A stretch of 64,000 nucleotides of DNA from Brachionus koreanus (GCA_016987375.1 PJRA01000361.1:69567-133566), one strand, 5' to 3'; positions 52,501-64,000 are shown, counted from the stretch's first letter. The notes: generated by a model not told the origin, from the sequence alone. A program made the numbers and translations.

Positions 52501-55500
52501 CAAAGCTTAAATCAGAAATTTAAATCAAATTTTTATTTTAGAATTTAAAACCATTAGCTTATTTAACGAATTTATTAACATGCAGATAATTAAGAATACT
52601 AAAGTAATCATATACCAACTAAAAATTAATCTTATGAAAATTTAGTACTTGAAGAATCTAATACCAAAACAATTGAAATTTTTACCTATGCAGGAAATAA
52701 AAAAAAATCACGGAAACGAGGTGAAAAAACACAGAGAAATTATTTATTAAAGTAAAAAAAGGCAAATAATTAATTAAACTAAGTAATTGATTTATCCATC
52801 GAAAAAATGATTTCCAAAAAAAAAAGGGCAAATTAAAATTTTTGATCAAATTTCATTTTTCAAAACTGATTAAAACATTCTATGCGCAATTAAATTTCAA
52901 TGCATTTTTAGAAATTACAATCCTATTTCAAAAGTCTAAAAATAAAACTTTTAAATATTGCCAAATATCAAAAATCTGTGATGAAATTTAATTGCGCATT
53001 TAAAATGTTTGATCATTTTTGAAAAATGAAATTTGATCAAAAATTTTACTTGGCCCAAAAAAAGCCTTGCTAAAAAATCAGACTTGAAAAGATAAGCAAT
53101 ATTGAATATTTGGAGTGACACAGAAATTAAACATTTGATAATTGATATTTTTAATTTTCCTTATTTTATTCAAAAGTCAATAAAATAAATTTTTGTTCTC
53201 TTTGGTACTTAAAAAACCTAATTTTTTTCTGAAAAATTTAGTATTTAATTATGATGGTGTTTAAATTATATCGGTATTAGCTTCTATTGATAATAAATTC
53301 TCAATTTTTTTTGGTTTATAATTCTCTATGTATTAATTTTGTTGGTATCAGATTCGTGGTATTAGTTTCCCTTTATACGACCAGATTTTTTTTCAAATAA
53401 TGTCTTACCTCAAGCATTTTTAGAAAAGATCAATGAGAGAATTTTAACTAACATTGGCCATAAGAACAATGAAATGTAAATTTAAATTAGGACCAGCTTT
53501 AGAATACTCTTTTTAAAATAATTGATCACTTTTGTCTTCAAAATCAGATTAAAATAAAATTTTACTTCTTCAAATTAATATTTAACATAAAAGATTTTTT
53601 ATATTATTTTTTTCAAAAATTCAAATTCAATTTTTGCTTTAAGACTTATTTTTTTAATTGCATTCTTTTATTAAAAATAAACTATTTTAAATTTTGAACT
53701 AATTAAACATTAATAAACAAGGTGTTTTCAGCTAGAAAAACTGCTAAAAGACGAACATTTGAAAAGTGAACGACTGTTCCTGAAATCAATAGAACTTGTG
53801 CGAAAATTTGGACAAAAAAGCAATCGAGAAAGCATATGCTCGAACGAGATCCAGACTGAGTATCCTATTGATTTGCTTCGTCAGAAGTTGGTTACAATTC
53901 GCCAAGTTTTAAGTGAAGAGGACGAGTGTCATGAGCTTAAAAGTCTTTCAAACATCGATGATTTAATTCAAGACATTGAGATTAGGAGCAAACGAGTCAA
54001 ACAACAAAATCAGACTCAACTTTTAGATTTAAAGATATTAAAAGAGAATAAGCTTAAGCTTGAGTCACTTTACAAAATAAAGTGCAAGAGCGATTTGAAC
54101 AAATCAGCTAAAATTCACAAGCTTGAAATAAATTATCAAAGTGAGCTGCTGAAATTAAGAAACGAATTTAATTCAGATCTAGTTCGCTACTTGGAACATA
54201 AGTTGGTAATAAGGGATGCAATGCTCAACGATTTGGTGCTTAGATTGAGCAAAATTTTGAACATTCTTAACATATCAGATGAACCATCTGAATTGATCCG
54301 TGAAAACCTCGGCCATTTGGTCAAAAATTTGATAAATTCACTCAACCAAAACGAGCCTAATCTACAAGGACTAGGCGAGGTCAATGTTAGCTTTGATTTG
54401 GAGAATTTATACAAAAAAGCTCCGATAAATCTAGTCGATCAAGGCATGGACAACCTTAATCCAGACTATATCATCCGAGTAAGACAAGAAATTTATTAGG
54501 ATATTTAATCCTTAAATTTTATTTTAGAAAATAGATAATAATTTAAGCAAAGAAAAACTTGATCGAACTATTCAAGATGAATTGCTGGAATTGGACAAAC
54601 ATTTAAATAACATGAAATTGTTAAGCAGTAGTTTGACGGTAGGTTTCGTCTACCACACTCTTGTCTTATCATTGAAGTATTTGGAAATTCATGACTTAAA
54701 GGCGGTCAAAAATAGTTGTCCGAAATATGAAAGGAAAAAAAGTTGGAATCTTATAAAGATACCATGATCATTTAACTTTAACAATTTGTGTGAAATTTAA
54801 TCTAGTCTTCAAAAATGTTTTTTTTTTCACATTTACTTAACAAAGATCTAGCTTTTATTTATTATTTATTGTTGGGTTCAAAGTGTCCAAGTGACCTAGT
54901 CACAGGAACACTATCCATCGTCATCAAATTTTCTAGTTTATTTAGGTACATGAGCGGTTGTTCTAAATTAAGTAGCAATGTAAATAGGAAAAGAAAAATG
55001 AAAATATAATGAAATGTATAGCTCTTTCAGTATTCTATTAAATAAAAGCAAGTTCGGCCATCTAAGTGTTTCTTCTATTCAAAAATATTTTAGTCTAATT
55101 AAGTTACTCAAATAATAGAAATTTATACATTTTTTTTCTTTTCAATGCATTTTTAGAAATTCCTTTTTCATAAGTTCAAAAATAAAGCTTTTAAATGTTA
55201 TGAAAATTAAAAAATATGCGATGAAATTTAATTGCGTTAAACAGTAAAAGATTCCACATTTTTTCCTTGCAAACATGAGGATTCAAATGAAGACTGTTGT
55301 CATTCGGACGATCCCTGGGGTTTTTTACCGAAAATTACCTTTTAAAAAAAAGGGTGGTATTTAATCGATCTCTAGAATTACTTAAATGATCTCCAAAATA
55401 AATCTCTATAATTAATTATTTGATACCTAATGAGGTTTTTGATGACGTAGAATCGGCTAATGAATGGCTTAAAAATCAAAATACATGGTCATTATTAAAG

Positions 55501-56717
55501 CGATTTAATACTGAATCTGGTTCCAAAGAACAATATCGCTGCAATAAAGTAAAAAGAAGAGGTCGTCAATGTGCATCAACGATATGTTTATTATACAATA
55601 ACACTAATCAGTCAGTTACACTTTTGATAACAACTGATGAGCATGATCATGATGAAATCAATTCAAATTTAAATAAGAATGGTATAACAAAGAAACAAAA
55701 GAAGAAATAAAGAAGCTTTTAAAATTAAATTTTATGCCAAAAAATATTTTATCAACTTTAAACGATTTAAAAGCGACAAATTCAAATATCACTATTCCAA
55801 AAAAAGTCCATCTTTATAACTATATTCAACAAATAAAAAAAGCTGATGAACCTAGAATGAATTTTTCGGATTTAAGCGAATGGTGTAATTCAAATATTCA
55901 GGTACCAGCTGATAGTGATAAACCTTACGTAGTATCGTTTCAAATCAACATCGATAATCAATATAATTAAATTAAAAAAAATAAACTTTGGAGATCAAAT
56001 CATTAAATTTTGCTATCATTTTTTATTAAATTAAGAGATCATTTAATTATTTTAAGATATCAAAAGTAATTAAATTAAGTGATCAAAAATTTTTGGAGAT
56101 CATTTAAGTAATTATAGAGATCGTTTAAATTTATCCCATTTATTCTATATTAACGTAATTAAAACAATTTTTTTTATTACAAATTGAACAATTTAATAGA
56201 AAAAATCACAAATAAATACTATTATTTTCTGTTGCAAACACTAGGATAATAAAAATATCTTTTTTAATAATCGAAAATAATGTTTTATCAATTTAATTAT
56301 AATGCTATTAGCAAGTCATTTTGAGCATAGAATTATTATGCTTCTTAAATAATAAATCATTGATTTTTTTAGTCAAAAATTCATGTTTTGACAGATTCTT
56401 TAATTTTTGGCGAAGCAAACACTTTCAAAAATTATATCTAATTTTTAGAATAAAAATAAAACAATTTAACAATTTAGTTTTAACTATTAATATTTACATT
56501 TAAGGAACAAACTCTGAACAAGGGTTCATTGAAACCGGTGCGAGCCAATAGCAAGAACTCATCCAATTGTAGTAGTTGTGATATTTCCAATTCAAGTCAT
56601 AGTTTTATTGAACTAGAAGAAGCATCTGAATTAAAGTTTGGTGATAAGCCAAATGTGAATTTAATTTCACACAAAACATACAAGAAAAAACCAAACTATG
56701 AGCTAATTGTTCAATAG
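46588..56717 (+). CDS. Coiled-coil protein of unknown function (start uncertain)
   Basis: Exons that join in phase: 46588-46646 (candidate), 50232-51186, 51572-51599 (28-nt micro-exon), 53732-54478, 54528-54638, 56505-56717. The 46588 exon has a good acceptor and a GTAAGT donor, is open only in the phase that fits the next exon, and encodes VEHKNLVANLLSKLDVFQ. If it is not used, translation could start at the ATG at 50243. The 50232 exon begins with a basic, Ser-rich, probably disordered region (RSLVRSKT, SSRPNSPKK) and then long heptad coiled coil (LKRIADLESRISALESELSR). The 53732 exon is again coiled coil. The C-terminus is Ser/Asn-rich and ends NYELIVQ. No catalytic motif is seen. A centrosomal, cytoskeletal or adaptor role is plausible from the architecture only. 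Confidence 0.75.
46647..50231 (+). other. Long intron of the coiled-coil gene
   Basis: About 3.6 kb, AT-rich. It holds a family D repeat copy at 49290-49415 and a more GC-rich island at about 48760-48840. No other gene is recognised. Confidence 0.45.
49290..49415. repeat. Dispersed degenerate repeat family D, copy 2
   Basis: GTTCATCTAG (49290-49299), GTTGAATATCGCAAT and AAATCATGAAGAACAA align with copy 1. CTGTTAGCTTTGTTGATCAA aligns with CTGCTAGCTTTGTTAATCAA in copy 3. Confidence 0.45.
51572..51599 (+). other. 28-nt micro-exon of the coiled-coil gene
   Basis: A pyrimidine-rich acceptor (CTCTCCTGGTATCTTTTAG) precedes 28 nt that enter in phase 2 and leave in phase 0 at GTAAAT, exactly what is needed to join exon 51186 (phase 2) to 53732 (phase 0), which otherwise do not match. 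It encodes S-VQETFNRLF, continuing the heptad pattern. Confidence 0.65.
52826..53056. mobile_element. Palindromic MITE family P, best copy (231 bp)
   Basis: The two halves are near-perfect inverted copies over roughly 75 bp: GGGCAAATTAAAATTTTTGA at the left and, on the complement, GGGCCAAGTAAAATTTTTGA at the right, each running into TCAAATTTCATTTTTCAAAA and TGCGCAATTAAATTTCA. It is flanked by A-runs on both sides. It is non-coding and lies in the 51600-53731 intron. Related copies are at 5073-5256 and 55141-55237. Confidence 0.7.
55141..55237. mobile_element. Palindromic MITE family P, truncated copy
   Basis: TTCAATGCATTTTTAGAAAT through GATGAAATTTAATTGCG matches the central part of the 52826-53056 element, with outer arms missing. 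It lies in the 54639-56504 intron, about 120 bp before the MULE remnant. Confidence 0.5.
55361..56128 (+). mobile_element. Mutator-like (MULE) deletion derivative with TIRs
   Basis: The ends are inverted repeats: 55361-55396 and the complement of 56093-56128 agree at 34 of 36 bases and share TTAAATGATCTCCAA. GAGATC/GATCTC words recur as subterminal repeats. Between them is a plus-strand reading frame, broken once, for the N-terminal zinc-binding part of a transposase. The catalytic domain is missing, so this is a non-autonomous derivative inserted in the 54639-56504 intron. No target-site duplication could be defined. Outer bases (GGG...) may extend the element to about 55352-56137. Confidence 0.65.
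55420..55970 (+). pseudogene. Broken transposase N-terminus (FLYWCH/WRKY-GCM1-type zinc finger)
   Basis: The first frame (to 55710) encodes ANEWLKNQNTWSLLKRF, then YRCNKVKRRGRQC and, later, an HDH pair: the C...C...HxH arrangement of FLYWCH/WRKY-GCM1 fingers at the start of many MULE transposases. It ends in a Lys-rich stretch and stop. A second frame, shifted relative to the first, opens just before 55734 (LNFMPKNILSTLNDLK) and ends at 55970; it resembles the helix-turn-helix-like segment that follows the finger in such proteins. One indel near 55700-55710 explains the break. The rest of the transposase is absent. Confidence 0.6.
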
Positions 56718-59700
56718 GTTAAAAATTTATGTAAATTTAATTTAATTTTTGAAAAAATATGTCCGTTTATCGAAAAGACATTTTTCAAATATATATTTTT
56801 TTTATTGTATTTAAACATAAAAGTTATAATATAATTTTTTAAAGTCATTTTTCAAGAATAACCTAAATTATTTAATAAAAAAATTTAAAAAAACCTGAAT
56901 TATTTTAATTCTTATTTGGTACAAGAATTGCCTGTGTGTATAGAAAAATTGGCTAGGAATAACCATGATTTACCATAATTTTCAGGGTAAACAAGAGATC
57001 GAAAGTCAATGCATTTACAAGAACTTGAATCACAAATTTCTTTTGAGAAGAATACCAGAAATTGTCCATACACTTAAATTATATTCATGATAGGAAACTT
57101 TAGACTCATTTTTCTTAGTATTTGATTTAATTTTTTATTTCTAAACGCAATGAATTTTTAAATAAGAATTATAAGAAATTTAGATTTTTATTTTTTTTAA
57201 ATACCCCAAATAAGTAAATAATTTCATCATTACTTGTGGAAAAAACATCTATTGAAAACAAATTAGAGCTCAATTTTAATCAGGATTAAATTCTCTACAA
57301 AAAAGTATTAATTTAGCTTTCGAATTTCCATTATAACAGAGAACAAGATCTTTTAAAAAAAAAAAACAAGGATAAAGAATTAAAAGTTGAGGATTTTGTT
57401 TTTTAACTTACATGTTTGACTAAAATAAAATAAAATTTTTTGAAGAAATTTGATATTACTTGTTGTGTAATTTCAATTAGACATTAGACATGTGAATAAA
57501 TGAAAAAAATAGATAAAAAATGCTTAAATTTCTTTGATTGAAAAAAAATTAAAAACATTTTATATTCTTGTAAACAAAAATATAAAATTTCTTTTCTTCT
57601 AAAAAAGTTGTTTAGTTTATATCGATCTTTTAAAACCTACAAGTTTTGGCAAAAATAATTATTTTCACTTGAATTTTAAATAAAACCCTTTTTCGAATTC
57701 TTCTTTTAAAGAAAAATAAAAATATTTCTACAAAACGGAATCGAAAAATTTTTTTGTATCCGATATTTCATTAAAGCATTTATTTTTTTGCAATTGTTTC
57801 AGTCAGTTAAAAAAATTATATTCAATTATCTTCAAAAAAAAAATAAATAACTTTTATATAATTAATCAGGCTAAGTTTTTATCATTAATATTAAAAAAAA
57901 AAAGGAAGTCCAAAAAAAAATATTTTTCTAACAAATCGAAAGACTAATTCAAATCAAGTCAATAAATTTAAATTGATGAAAAAAATAGAGAAAAAAATTT
58001 TCGGCACTCAATTTATTTCTTTTTGATAGATTGTCACTTAAATTAAAATTACTTGGACCCATTTGTCTTAGAATTAGCTAAAACCTCTTGAAAAATTCAA
58101 GAGTTAAGCTTCTTTTTTATTTTTATCTGCCAAATTGTTAATTCTTAGGTAAAATATTTTAATTATTTTACTCGAAAATAATTAATTTATTTGGTCTCGA
58201 ATTAATTCTATATTTAAAAAGCTAATTTTAAACTTTTGAAGCATGTTAAATTTAACTAATTGAATTCAATAGTATTTCTGTTTATCGATTAAAACTAAAA
58301 TTATTTATCTATTAATTTGACTCGAACGTCTAATCTAAACCAGAATTTTAACTTCTTCTATCAAAGAATTTATTTAATTGATTTAAGCCTTATCGCTTCA
58401 TTTAATAGTCATATTAGACCATTATTTATACTAATTTGTTAATTTATTTCGATTTATTTATTCAAAATTTTCTTTTAGTTCTAAAAAGTAAATTTAAGCA
58501 ATTGATTTTATTTTAAATGATATGAGGTTATTTTATTTTTAATAAATCTTTCAAAATATCTAAAAGATGTTGTTAATTGTGTCAAAAATGACATTTTTAT
58601 CTATGATGTTGTTGATTTTGACATTATCAAGATCAATTTAAAAAAATTTAAAAATTCAATTAATTTTTATTTAAAAAAAAATTTAAATTTTAGACTCATC
58701 TTTATATTCATTTTGGTCTTAAAAATGGCATCAAGTCAGCGTTAATCTTAAAAACGACCTTTTCTAGATGCCATTTTGCCGCCTGATTTACTCATCAAAC
58801 AAATACGGTCTGTTATTGATTTTTTTTTCTAATTTTTAGGTGTTGTCCGTAAATTAGGCTGTTTTGGTTAGCGAGAGTTTTTTCTCAACTGTCATTTCAT
58901 CATTTAGAACAGAATTTTTAATTTCAAACAAGAAAAAAACTAGTAAAAAATTATTTCTTTTTATTAGATAAATTTCAAAACCAGAGAAAGTCTAAGAGAA
59001 AAAGAGAAGAAGAAAGTTAAAAAGAGTTAAGAGAGAAAGTCTTGAAAATGATTCTTGAATAATTTTTTTCCAAAAATATTTAAGCAAGTTTTTATGGTAT
59101 CATAGGTTAGAACTTTTATGGCATTTCGAAAAATTAAATCTTTTTATAATTTCAAATTTTTATTGTACAGTTAAACCATATTAAAAGGCAATTACTAAAC
59201 ATTTTTTTTAAGCCAAGCTAAATGTATGTTAAATTGAATTAATCTTAGTGTGAAATTTAGTTTTAATTTAATAATACCAATATGTTCATGGTATTAAAAT
59301 ATCTAAGCTGCAATATCGAATGATTACTATTAATTCGAATTGCATTTGAATAAGTTTATTTTTTTCAAATATTTGACTAAAATATTACTTAAAAATAAAA
59401 GTCTTGAAAAAGTTTGAATTTTATTTGAAAATTTTAGGAAATTATTCACTAAGTTTAAGATTTTGGTTCAAAATTTTTTAATTTTTTTAAGAAACATATT
59501 TTTTAAAATAATGTTTTTCTCCTAGTTTTTGCTTTTAAATTAATTATTAGAAATGGATACATAATTCTTACCTAACTATGTAATCGTTTAACGTTCAACC
59601 TAAAACCAAAAAAGAATATTTTTCTTTGAAGTGAAGGATACATTAGTTCTAATTTGTTCAGAATAAATTTCTGCATTTAAAGCACAGTTGTGTAGAGCCA

Positions 59701-62700
59701 GCTCATTTCCTCTTGGAATTTCTATCAACATCACCTTTTTTTTATCAAAGCTATTTGAGATGGCCCTAACCATTGATTTTTGCTAACATAATTACTAAAA
59801 AAGAACTACATCAAGTAATTATGGTCTGAAAAACCATTCATCTAGAGTATTTTTATTTAAGTAGTTTCTTACAAATTTTAGTACATCATTGAATGAGGAA
59901 AAACTACTGCTAGCTTTGTTAATCAAATTAAAAAAAAATTAATAATTTTGGTATGTTACAGTCGGGGACAGTTATATCTCCCTCTATTAGCCCTAATGTC
60001 TCTGACGATACAATTAGTAAATTTTACAATAATCATAAAAAGGTTAAATTGGTTTTGTTGAAAAATTAAAAACAAAAATAAAATTGGAAAAAAAACAATG
60101 ATTACATGAGTTTAATAAGTAAAAAATGGACAGAAAAAAGCATATATAGTTTGAGTACCAAAGATTCAAAAATATAAAATAGTGACGCTTTTTTTGTCTT
60201 TGAATGATGAATTGGTGTAAAGTATTTAAAGGCATTTTGCAATAATTAACTGCTTAGAACAAAAGAAAGAGTAAGAAGAAGTGAACAAATTAATTTAAGT
60301 AAGTCGAATTTAATTGAGCCTGAAAACCAAATTAAAACAAAGTTTATCGATTGCTGGTTATTCGAGCTTTTAATTGCGCCTGCAAACAATAAACGAATCG
60401 GCCAACAAATATATAAATATATTTGTGATTCGCTTTTAGCCTTATCTCTCTAATTAGTTTTTCCACAAATGAAAGCAATTGCAATTTTGAAGCAAAATAA
60501 TTAAGTTTTATAGTTTTGTTCTCTTTTTCTCTTTTTTTGTTTTTTTATTTTTGAAATCTCTCAAGATATAAAATAACAAACTAATTTTGAAATTGAATTT
60601 TTAACTTTAACTGTCAGTTTTTCTAATTTGTCAATAAATAAATAAATAAATTTCTGATTAAATGGCTGATCTTAACTAATCACTGTCAATTTCTAGATTG
60701 CAAGAATCTCATCCGAATTCTATGCTCTACAAGTTAGTTAAAATAAAATAAAATAAAAAACTAATGATAAAACCTTAGGCTTGTCTCGACACAATCAATA
60801 TCATTTCTACAAGCAATATTGTTTTTGTTTAATTTAGTGCTAATTTAATAAGTTTAATACGCTGTGACTAATTATTTATTGATTTAAAATAAAACTGCAA
60901 AAACTGCAATTTATTTATCTTCAATTTATTTATGTTTTATTTTCATGTTCAAGCATTTTTACCCGATCGGCTAGCGATACTTTAATCTATAGCTAATGAG
61001 TATTGCCACCCATGGAACTTCCGATGTATATAAATTTTTTCTATCTGCATGCACAACCATTTGAATTATTGGTGACGCTTATATTCAAACAAATGCTCTA
61101 CTGTAGTGAATTTATAATTTTTTCCATCATTTTAAGTTCTCTTGAGAGTCAATTTTTTTTATTTTTTGTTATTGAAGTTAATTAATTTTTTTTCCTAGAT
61201 AAAACACAAAACAATGTCAAATATCAAATGTTTTCATTTAGTCTGACGGAATTAAAGAATACAACTTTTATGTTTATTGTCAGGCTATTTCTTTTTTTTT
61301 GTATCATAAAGTGAATAAACAAAAATCTCATTTAGATAAGCAAAAAAGTCGTATTAAAATTAATATTTTTTATTTAACAATCTTTATCAAGTTACAGTTA
61401 GATTCAAAAATCTGTTTAAAAGCAAGAGATAATTTTTTTTCTGAAAAAAATTTAAGTTATAGTAAAAATTTTGTTCTTTAATCTAAATTAATTAAGTTTT
61501 AAATTTTTGTCAGAATTTATTTTAGAATTTTCTACTGTTAAAAAATCAAATGTGCATTTTTTAAAACAAATAATTTTAGAATAGGTTTAAAAATTTAGAT
61601 TAGTTTAGAATGAAAAATTTAGTTCGATTGTTAAATGAAATTTGAAGTCCCTTTTCAAAAGCAAAGAAAATTAAAGTTTAGATTTAAGTAGAAAGATTTT
61701 AGATAAAATAAATTAATTTCTAAAAGAAATTTTTTTTTTCCTAAAAATAAAAAAAATAAGAAAAACTTTCAAAAATTTTTAAATGTGAAAAGGAATCATG
61801 TCGTGTAGAACAAATTGACTGCTCTTTCTGTTAGATCTTTTTTTTTTCAATAATGATCGTAATTTAAATTTTTTATTTCAAATTTTTTTTAAATTAATAA
61901 AACAAAGAGTAACATGTAATTTTCTAAGAGCAATCAATTCTTTTTGATTTAACATATAAAGTTAATTTAATATTGTTTAAAATATATGACATAAATAAAA
62001 AGAAAATTCTTCAATTGGTACCATTTGAAATGGACAGTTTTTATTTAACTAGTTTTATATAATTGTCAATTGATCAATTGTTGTTAAAATCTCTATAATA
62101 TAATATAAATACAATGAGATGATAGATATTCTAGAATAGAATTCTGATTCTTATTGAGACGTTAAAATTTTTTAAATTCCTTTAATATTTGTTTGAGCTA
62201 GAAGTGGTTATTTATTAATAAAGCTATTATGTCATATGTGTTATAAGCGAGAACTATCAGATCCTATCAAATGCGCAAAATAAGTAGAATAAGTTAGAAA
62301 AAGTTTATAAAATTTGAATAATTGTTTAAAAGAAAAAATAGCCCATACCTAAAAAATTAACAAAATGAGAAAATTTATTTGGTTTTTAGTTTAAAAATCA
62401 TTTTTTTTAGCTTCTCTTTAATCAAAGAAAAAAGAAATTGAATTCTTGAAAGAATCCTAAATGTGATTATTTGTTTGAATAAAACAAAATTTTTTCTCTG
62501 TTAAATTTTGTCCTTAATAAAAAAAAAAAAAGATAAATTTAAAGTGTAGTAAATAAACAATTTTTAGAAATTATTTTTTTGCGTTCTTAAAAATTAGTAA
62601 TTAAAAAACCGGAATCTAAGAACAATATATATCTAATGAAGCAATAATAAAAAGGTAATCGGATCTTAATTCATAACATAAATCCTAAGCAAAACTAGCT

Positions 62701-63146
62701 TATTCTTCTTCTTTTTCATTTGATTTAATTACAAACAATAAACTTTTTTGTCAATCAAAAAAAAATAAATTAATAATTTAAAATAAATAAATAATAAACA
62801 AACACATCAATTTTTTATTAATTGGTTTATTCAAAACAAAAAAAAATTATTACAAACTGATAGTAATAAACACATTATCATATTTTTAACTTAATATGCT
62901 TCTAAATCCAATTAATTTTATTAGTTTATAAAAAATTAATTTTTTTCTAAAAAATTGTTTGTTTTTTTTTCATTTTATTTTTAATTAACTAAATAAATAA
63001 AATGTCTAATTTTTGTTTCAGATAGGTCGTATTTGTCCCCGAGGCAAACATTAAGTAACAAGTCCAATTAAATATATCACGACATTTATCAACTTATCTA
63101 TATAAAATTTATCAAACTATGTAGTGTTAAAATAGCATTGGAGAAA
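56718..63146. other. Long gene-free AT-rich region
   Basis: About 6.4 kb without a credible coding frame. It includes a family D repeat copy at about 59836-59935, a purine-rich run at about 58980-59045 and a splice-acceptor-like TTTTTGTTTCAG ending at 63022 that may start the exon carrying the CUB gene's start codon. No tRNA or rRNA is seen. Confidence 0.5.
59836..59935. repeat. Dispersed degenerate repeat family D, copy 3
   Basis: ATTCATCTAG (59836-59845), CATTGAATGAGG and CTGCTAGCTTTGTTAATCAA match copy 2 in order. The upstream part, with CCAGCTC and AACATCACCTTTTTTT (59699-59753), resembles the region before copy 1. Confidence 0.4.
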
Positions 63147-64000
63147 ATGATTTTTGTCGCAGTGGTATTTATTTTTTTGATACGAAACTCAATCAGTCAA
63201 GATAAGTGCATATTTGAATACTACAGTAACTTGTCACCTCAAGGCGAAATAAACTCGCCCAACTATCCGAACCCTTATCCGAACAATTTGGACTGCAGGT
63301 ACGAATTTTACGCTCGAGACAATGAGCGAGTAATCATTCAAGTGGAAGACTTTGAACTAGAGCCGGCACAGAGCACAGCCATGCATCAAATAAACTTCAT
63401 GGACTTTATTCAAACAAACACGCGGAGCAACCAGCCGACAACATCCAAGCCAAAAGAAGAAACTGATTCGAAAAAGCAGTGTTTCTATGATTTTTTAGAT
63501 GTATTCACATCGGACGGAACTGGCCGATTGCACTGGAGATCTCGTCACTGTGGCAGTCAAATTGATCGTCAAATAGTCTCTACTAGTCCGACTTTGGTTC
63601 TTGTTTTTCAAACAGATAGAATGCTTAGCTATCGCGGATTCAAATTCTACTATCACTTTTCACCTCTAAACATACTTCCTTTCATAACCGATCCAATATG
63701 TGGCCCAAGTGAACTAATTGGCAATGGCAGCTTGATCGCATCACCCAATTATCCCATGATGTTTCCCTCCGATATTGAATGTGCTTGGACCATTACCGTT
63801 GAAAAACATCAGAACATATTGGTGAAATTTTTGGATGTTAATCTAAACGAGCCATGTCACAGGTCTCAAATAAGCATTTGGGACGGATATGTCAGTGATA
63901 CGACTAGGCCTGATTTTGTTGTATGCGAAAAGTTAACCTATTATCATAAGGGAATTTTACAGTACAAGTCAAAGGGAAATCGAATTGTAGTTAGATTTAT
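63147..64000 (+). CDS. CUB-domain secreted or membrane protein (3' end outside window)
   Basis: An ATG at 63147 opens a frame that runs without a stop to the window end (284 codons). Residues 1-18 are a signal peptide (MIFVAVVFIFLIRNSISQ). CUB domain 1 follows from about residue 21: C, GEINSPNYPNPYPNNLDC, then a low-complexity Thr/Lys insertion, CFYDFLDVF, HCG and the closing beta-strand FKFYYHFSP. CUB domain 2 starts at about residue 188 with CGPSELIGNGSLIASPNYP, then ECAWTI, ISIWDG and a C before YKSKGNRIVVRF. CUB modules mediate extracellular protein binding. Two tandem N-terminal CUBs occur in neuropilins, NETO/SOL-type receptor auxiliaries and tolloids, but the remainder is not visible. 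The coding sequence is clearly more GC-rich than the 6 kb before it. Confidence 0.9.
   Translation, partial: MIFVAVVFIFLIRNSISQDKCIFEYYSNLSPQGEINSPNYPNPYPNNLDCRYEFYARDNERVIIQVEDFELEPAQSTAMHQINFMDFIQTNTRSNQPTTSKPKEETDSKKQCFYDFLDVFTSDGTGRLHWRSRHCGSQIDRQIVSTSPTLVLVFQTDRMLSYRGFKFYYHFSPLNILPFITDPICGPSELIGNGSLIASPNYPMMFPSDIECAWTITVEKHQNILVKFLDVNLNEPCHRSQISIWDGYVSDTTRPDFVVCEKLTYYHKGILQYKSKGNRIVVRF

Noticed and set aside
54582..55009. ORFs after 54638 in the coiled-coil gene
   Set aside because: Read-through beyond the GTAGGT donor at 54639; the following exon at 56505 keeps the frame and a natural C-terminus.
61003..61481. Two 60-codon ORFs in the gene-free region
   Set aside because: Hydrophobic or Lys/Phe-rich translations typical of random AT-rich frames, no splice partners.
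1..64000. CRISPR array, operon or phage-like system
   Set aside because: The window is intron-bearing animal nuclear DNA; no regularly spaced repeats or prokaryotic gene organisation were found.

Overview
The window is a eukaryotic, very AT-rich animal nuclear segment. Most genes are split by short introns of about 40-60 nt with GT..AG ends. Reading frames stay open across these introns with matching phases, so most gene models below were joined exon by exon. The gene set (receptor tyrosine phosphatase, CYP4-type P450, CFAP298, ULK3, focadhesin, sterol O-acyltransferase, COMMD7, MTR4, CUB protein) is metazoan. Base composition, tiny introns and compact gene clusters fit a small spiralian invertebrate such as a monogonont rotifer. 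That placement is inference; no marker gene here settles it.

Layout. 1-7130 (+): 3' part of a single-domain receptor tyrosine phosphatase with an FN3 ectodomain; its introns carry several small inverted-repeat elements. 7230-7822: tandem 337-bp repeat. 8295-10161 (+): CYP4-like P450. 11307-12146 (+): small secreted PAN/apple-like protein. 13049-13732 (-): four-helix membrane protein. 14743-17787 (-): 1014-residue MYND-finger protein. 18942-19853: Tc1/mariner-type element with perfect inverted repeats around an assembly gap. 20390-43472 is the dense part: CFAP298 (+), ULK3 (-), FOCAD (+), SOAT (+), COMMD7 (-), a PAN plus WD40-repeat gene (+) and MTR4/MTREX (+). ULK3 and FOCAD start codons are only 78 bp apart. 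CFAP298/ULK3 and SOAT/COMMD7 are convergent pairs with less than 100 bp between stops. 46588-56717 (+): a coiled-coil protein gene with long introns, two tiny exons and a Mutator-like transposon remnant. 56718-63146 is gene-free. 63147-64000 (+): start of a secreted or membrane CUB-domain protein that leaves the window.

Most genes are unrelated housekeeping or signalling genes lying side by side, with no operon logic. FOCAD (linked to the cytoplasmic SKI mRNA-surveillance helicase complex) and MTREX (nuclear exosome helicase) both relate to exosome-mediated RNA decay, but their proximity is probably chance. The most unusual material is structural: several inverted-repeat element families with copies inside introns, a piggyBac-like TTAA-flanked MITE, an internally deleted and frameshifted MULE with terminal inverted repeats, an exact 123-bp-period WD40 repeat duplication, and micro-exons absent from simple ORF lists.
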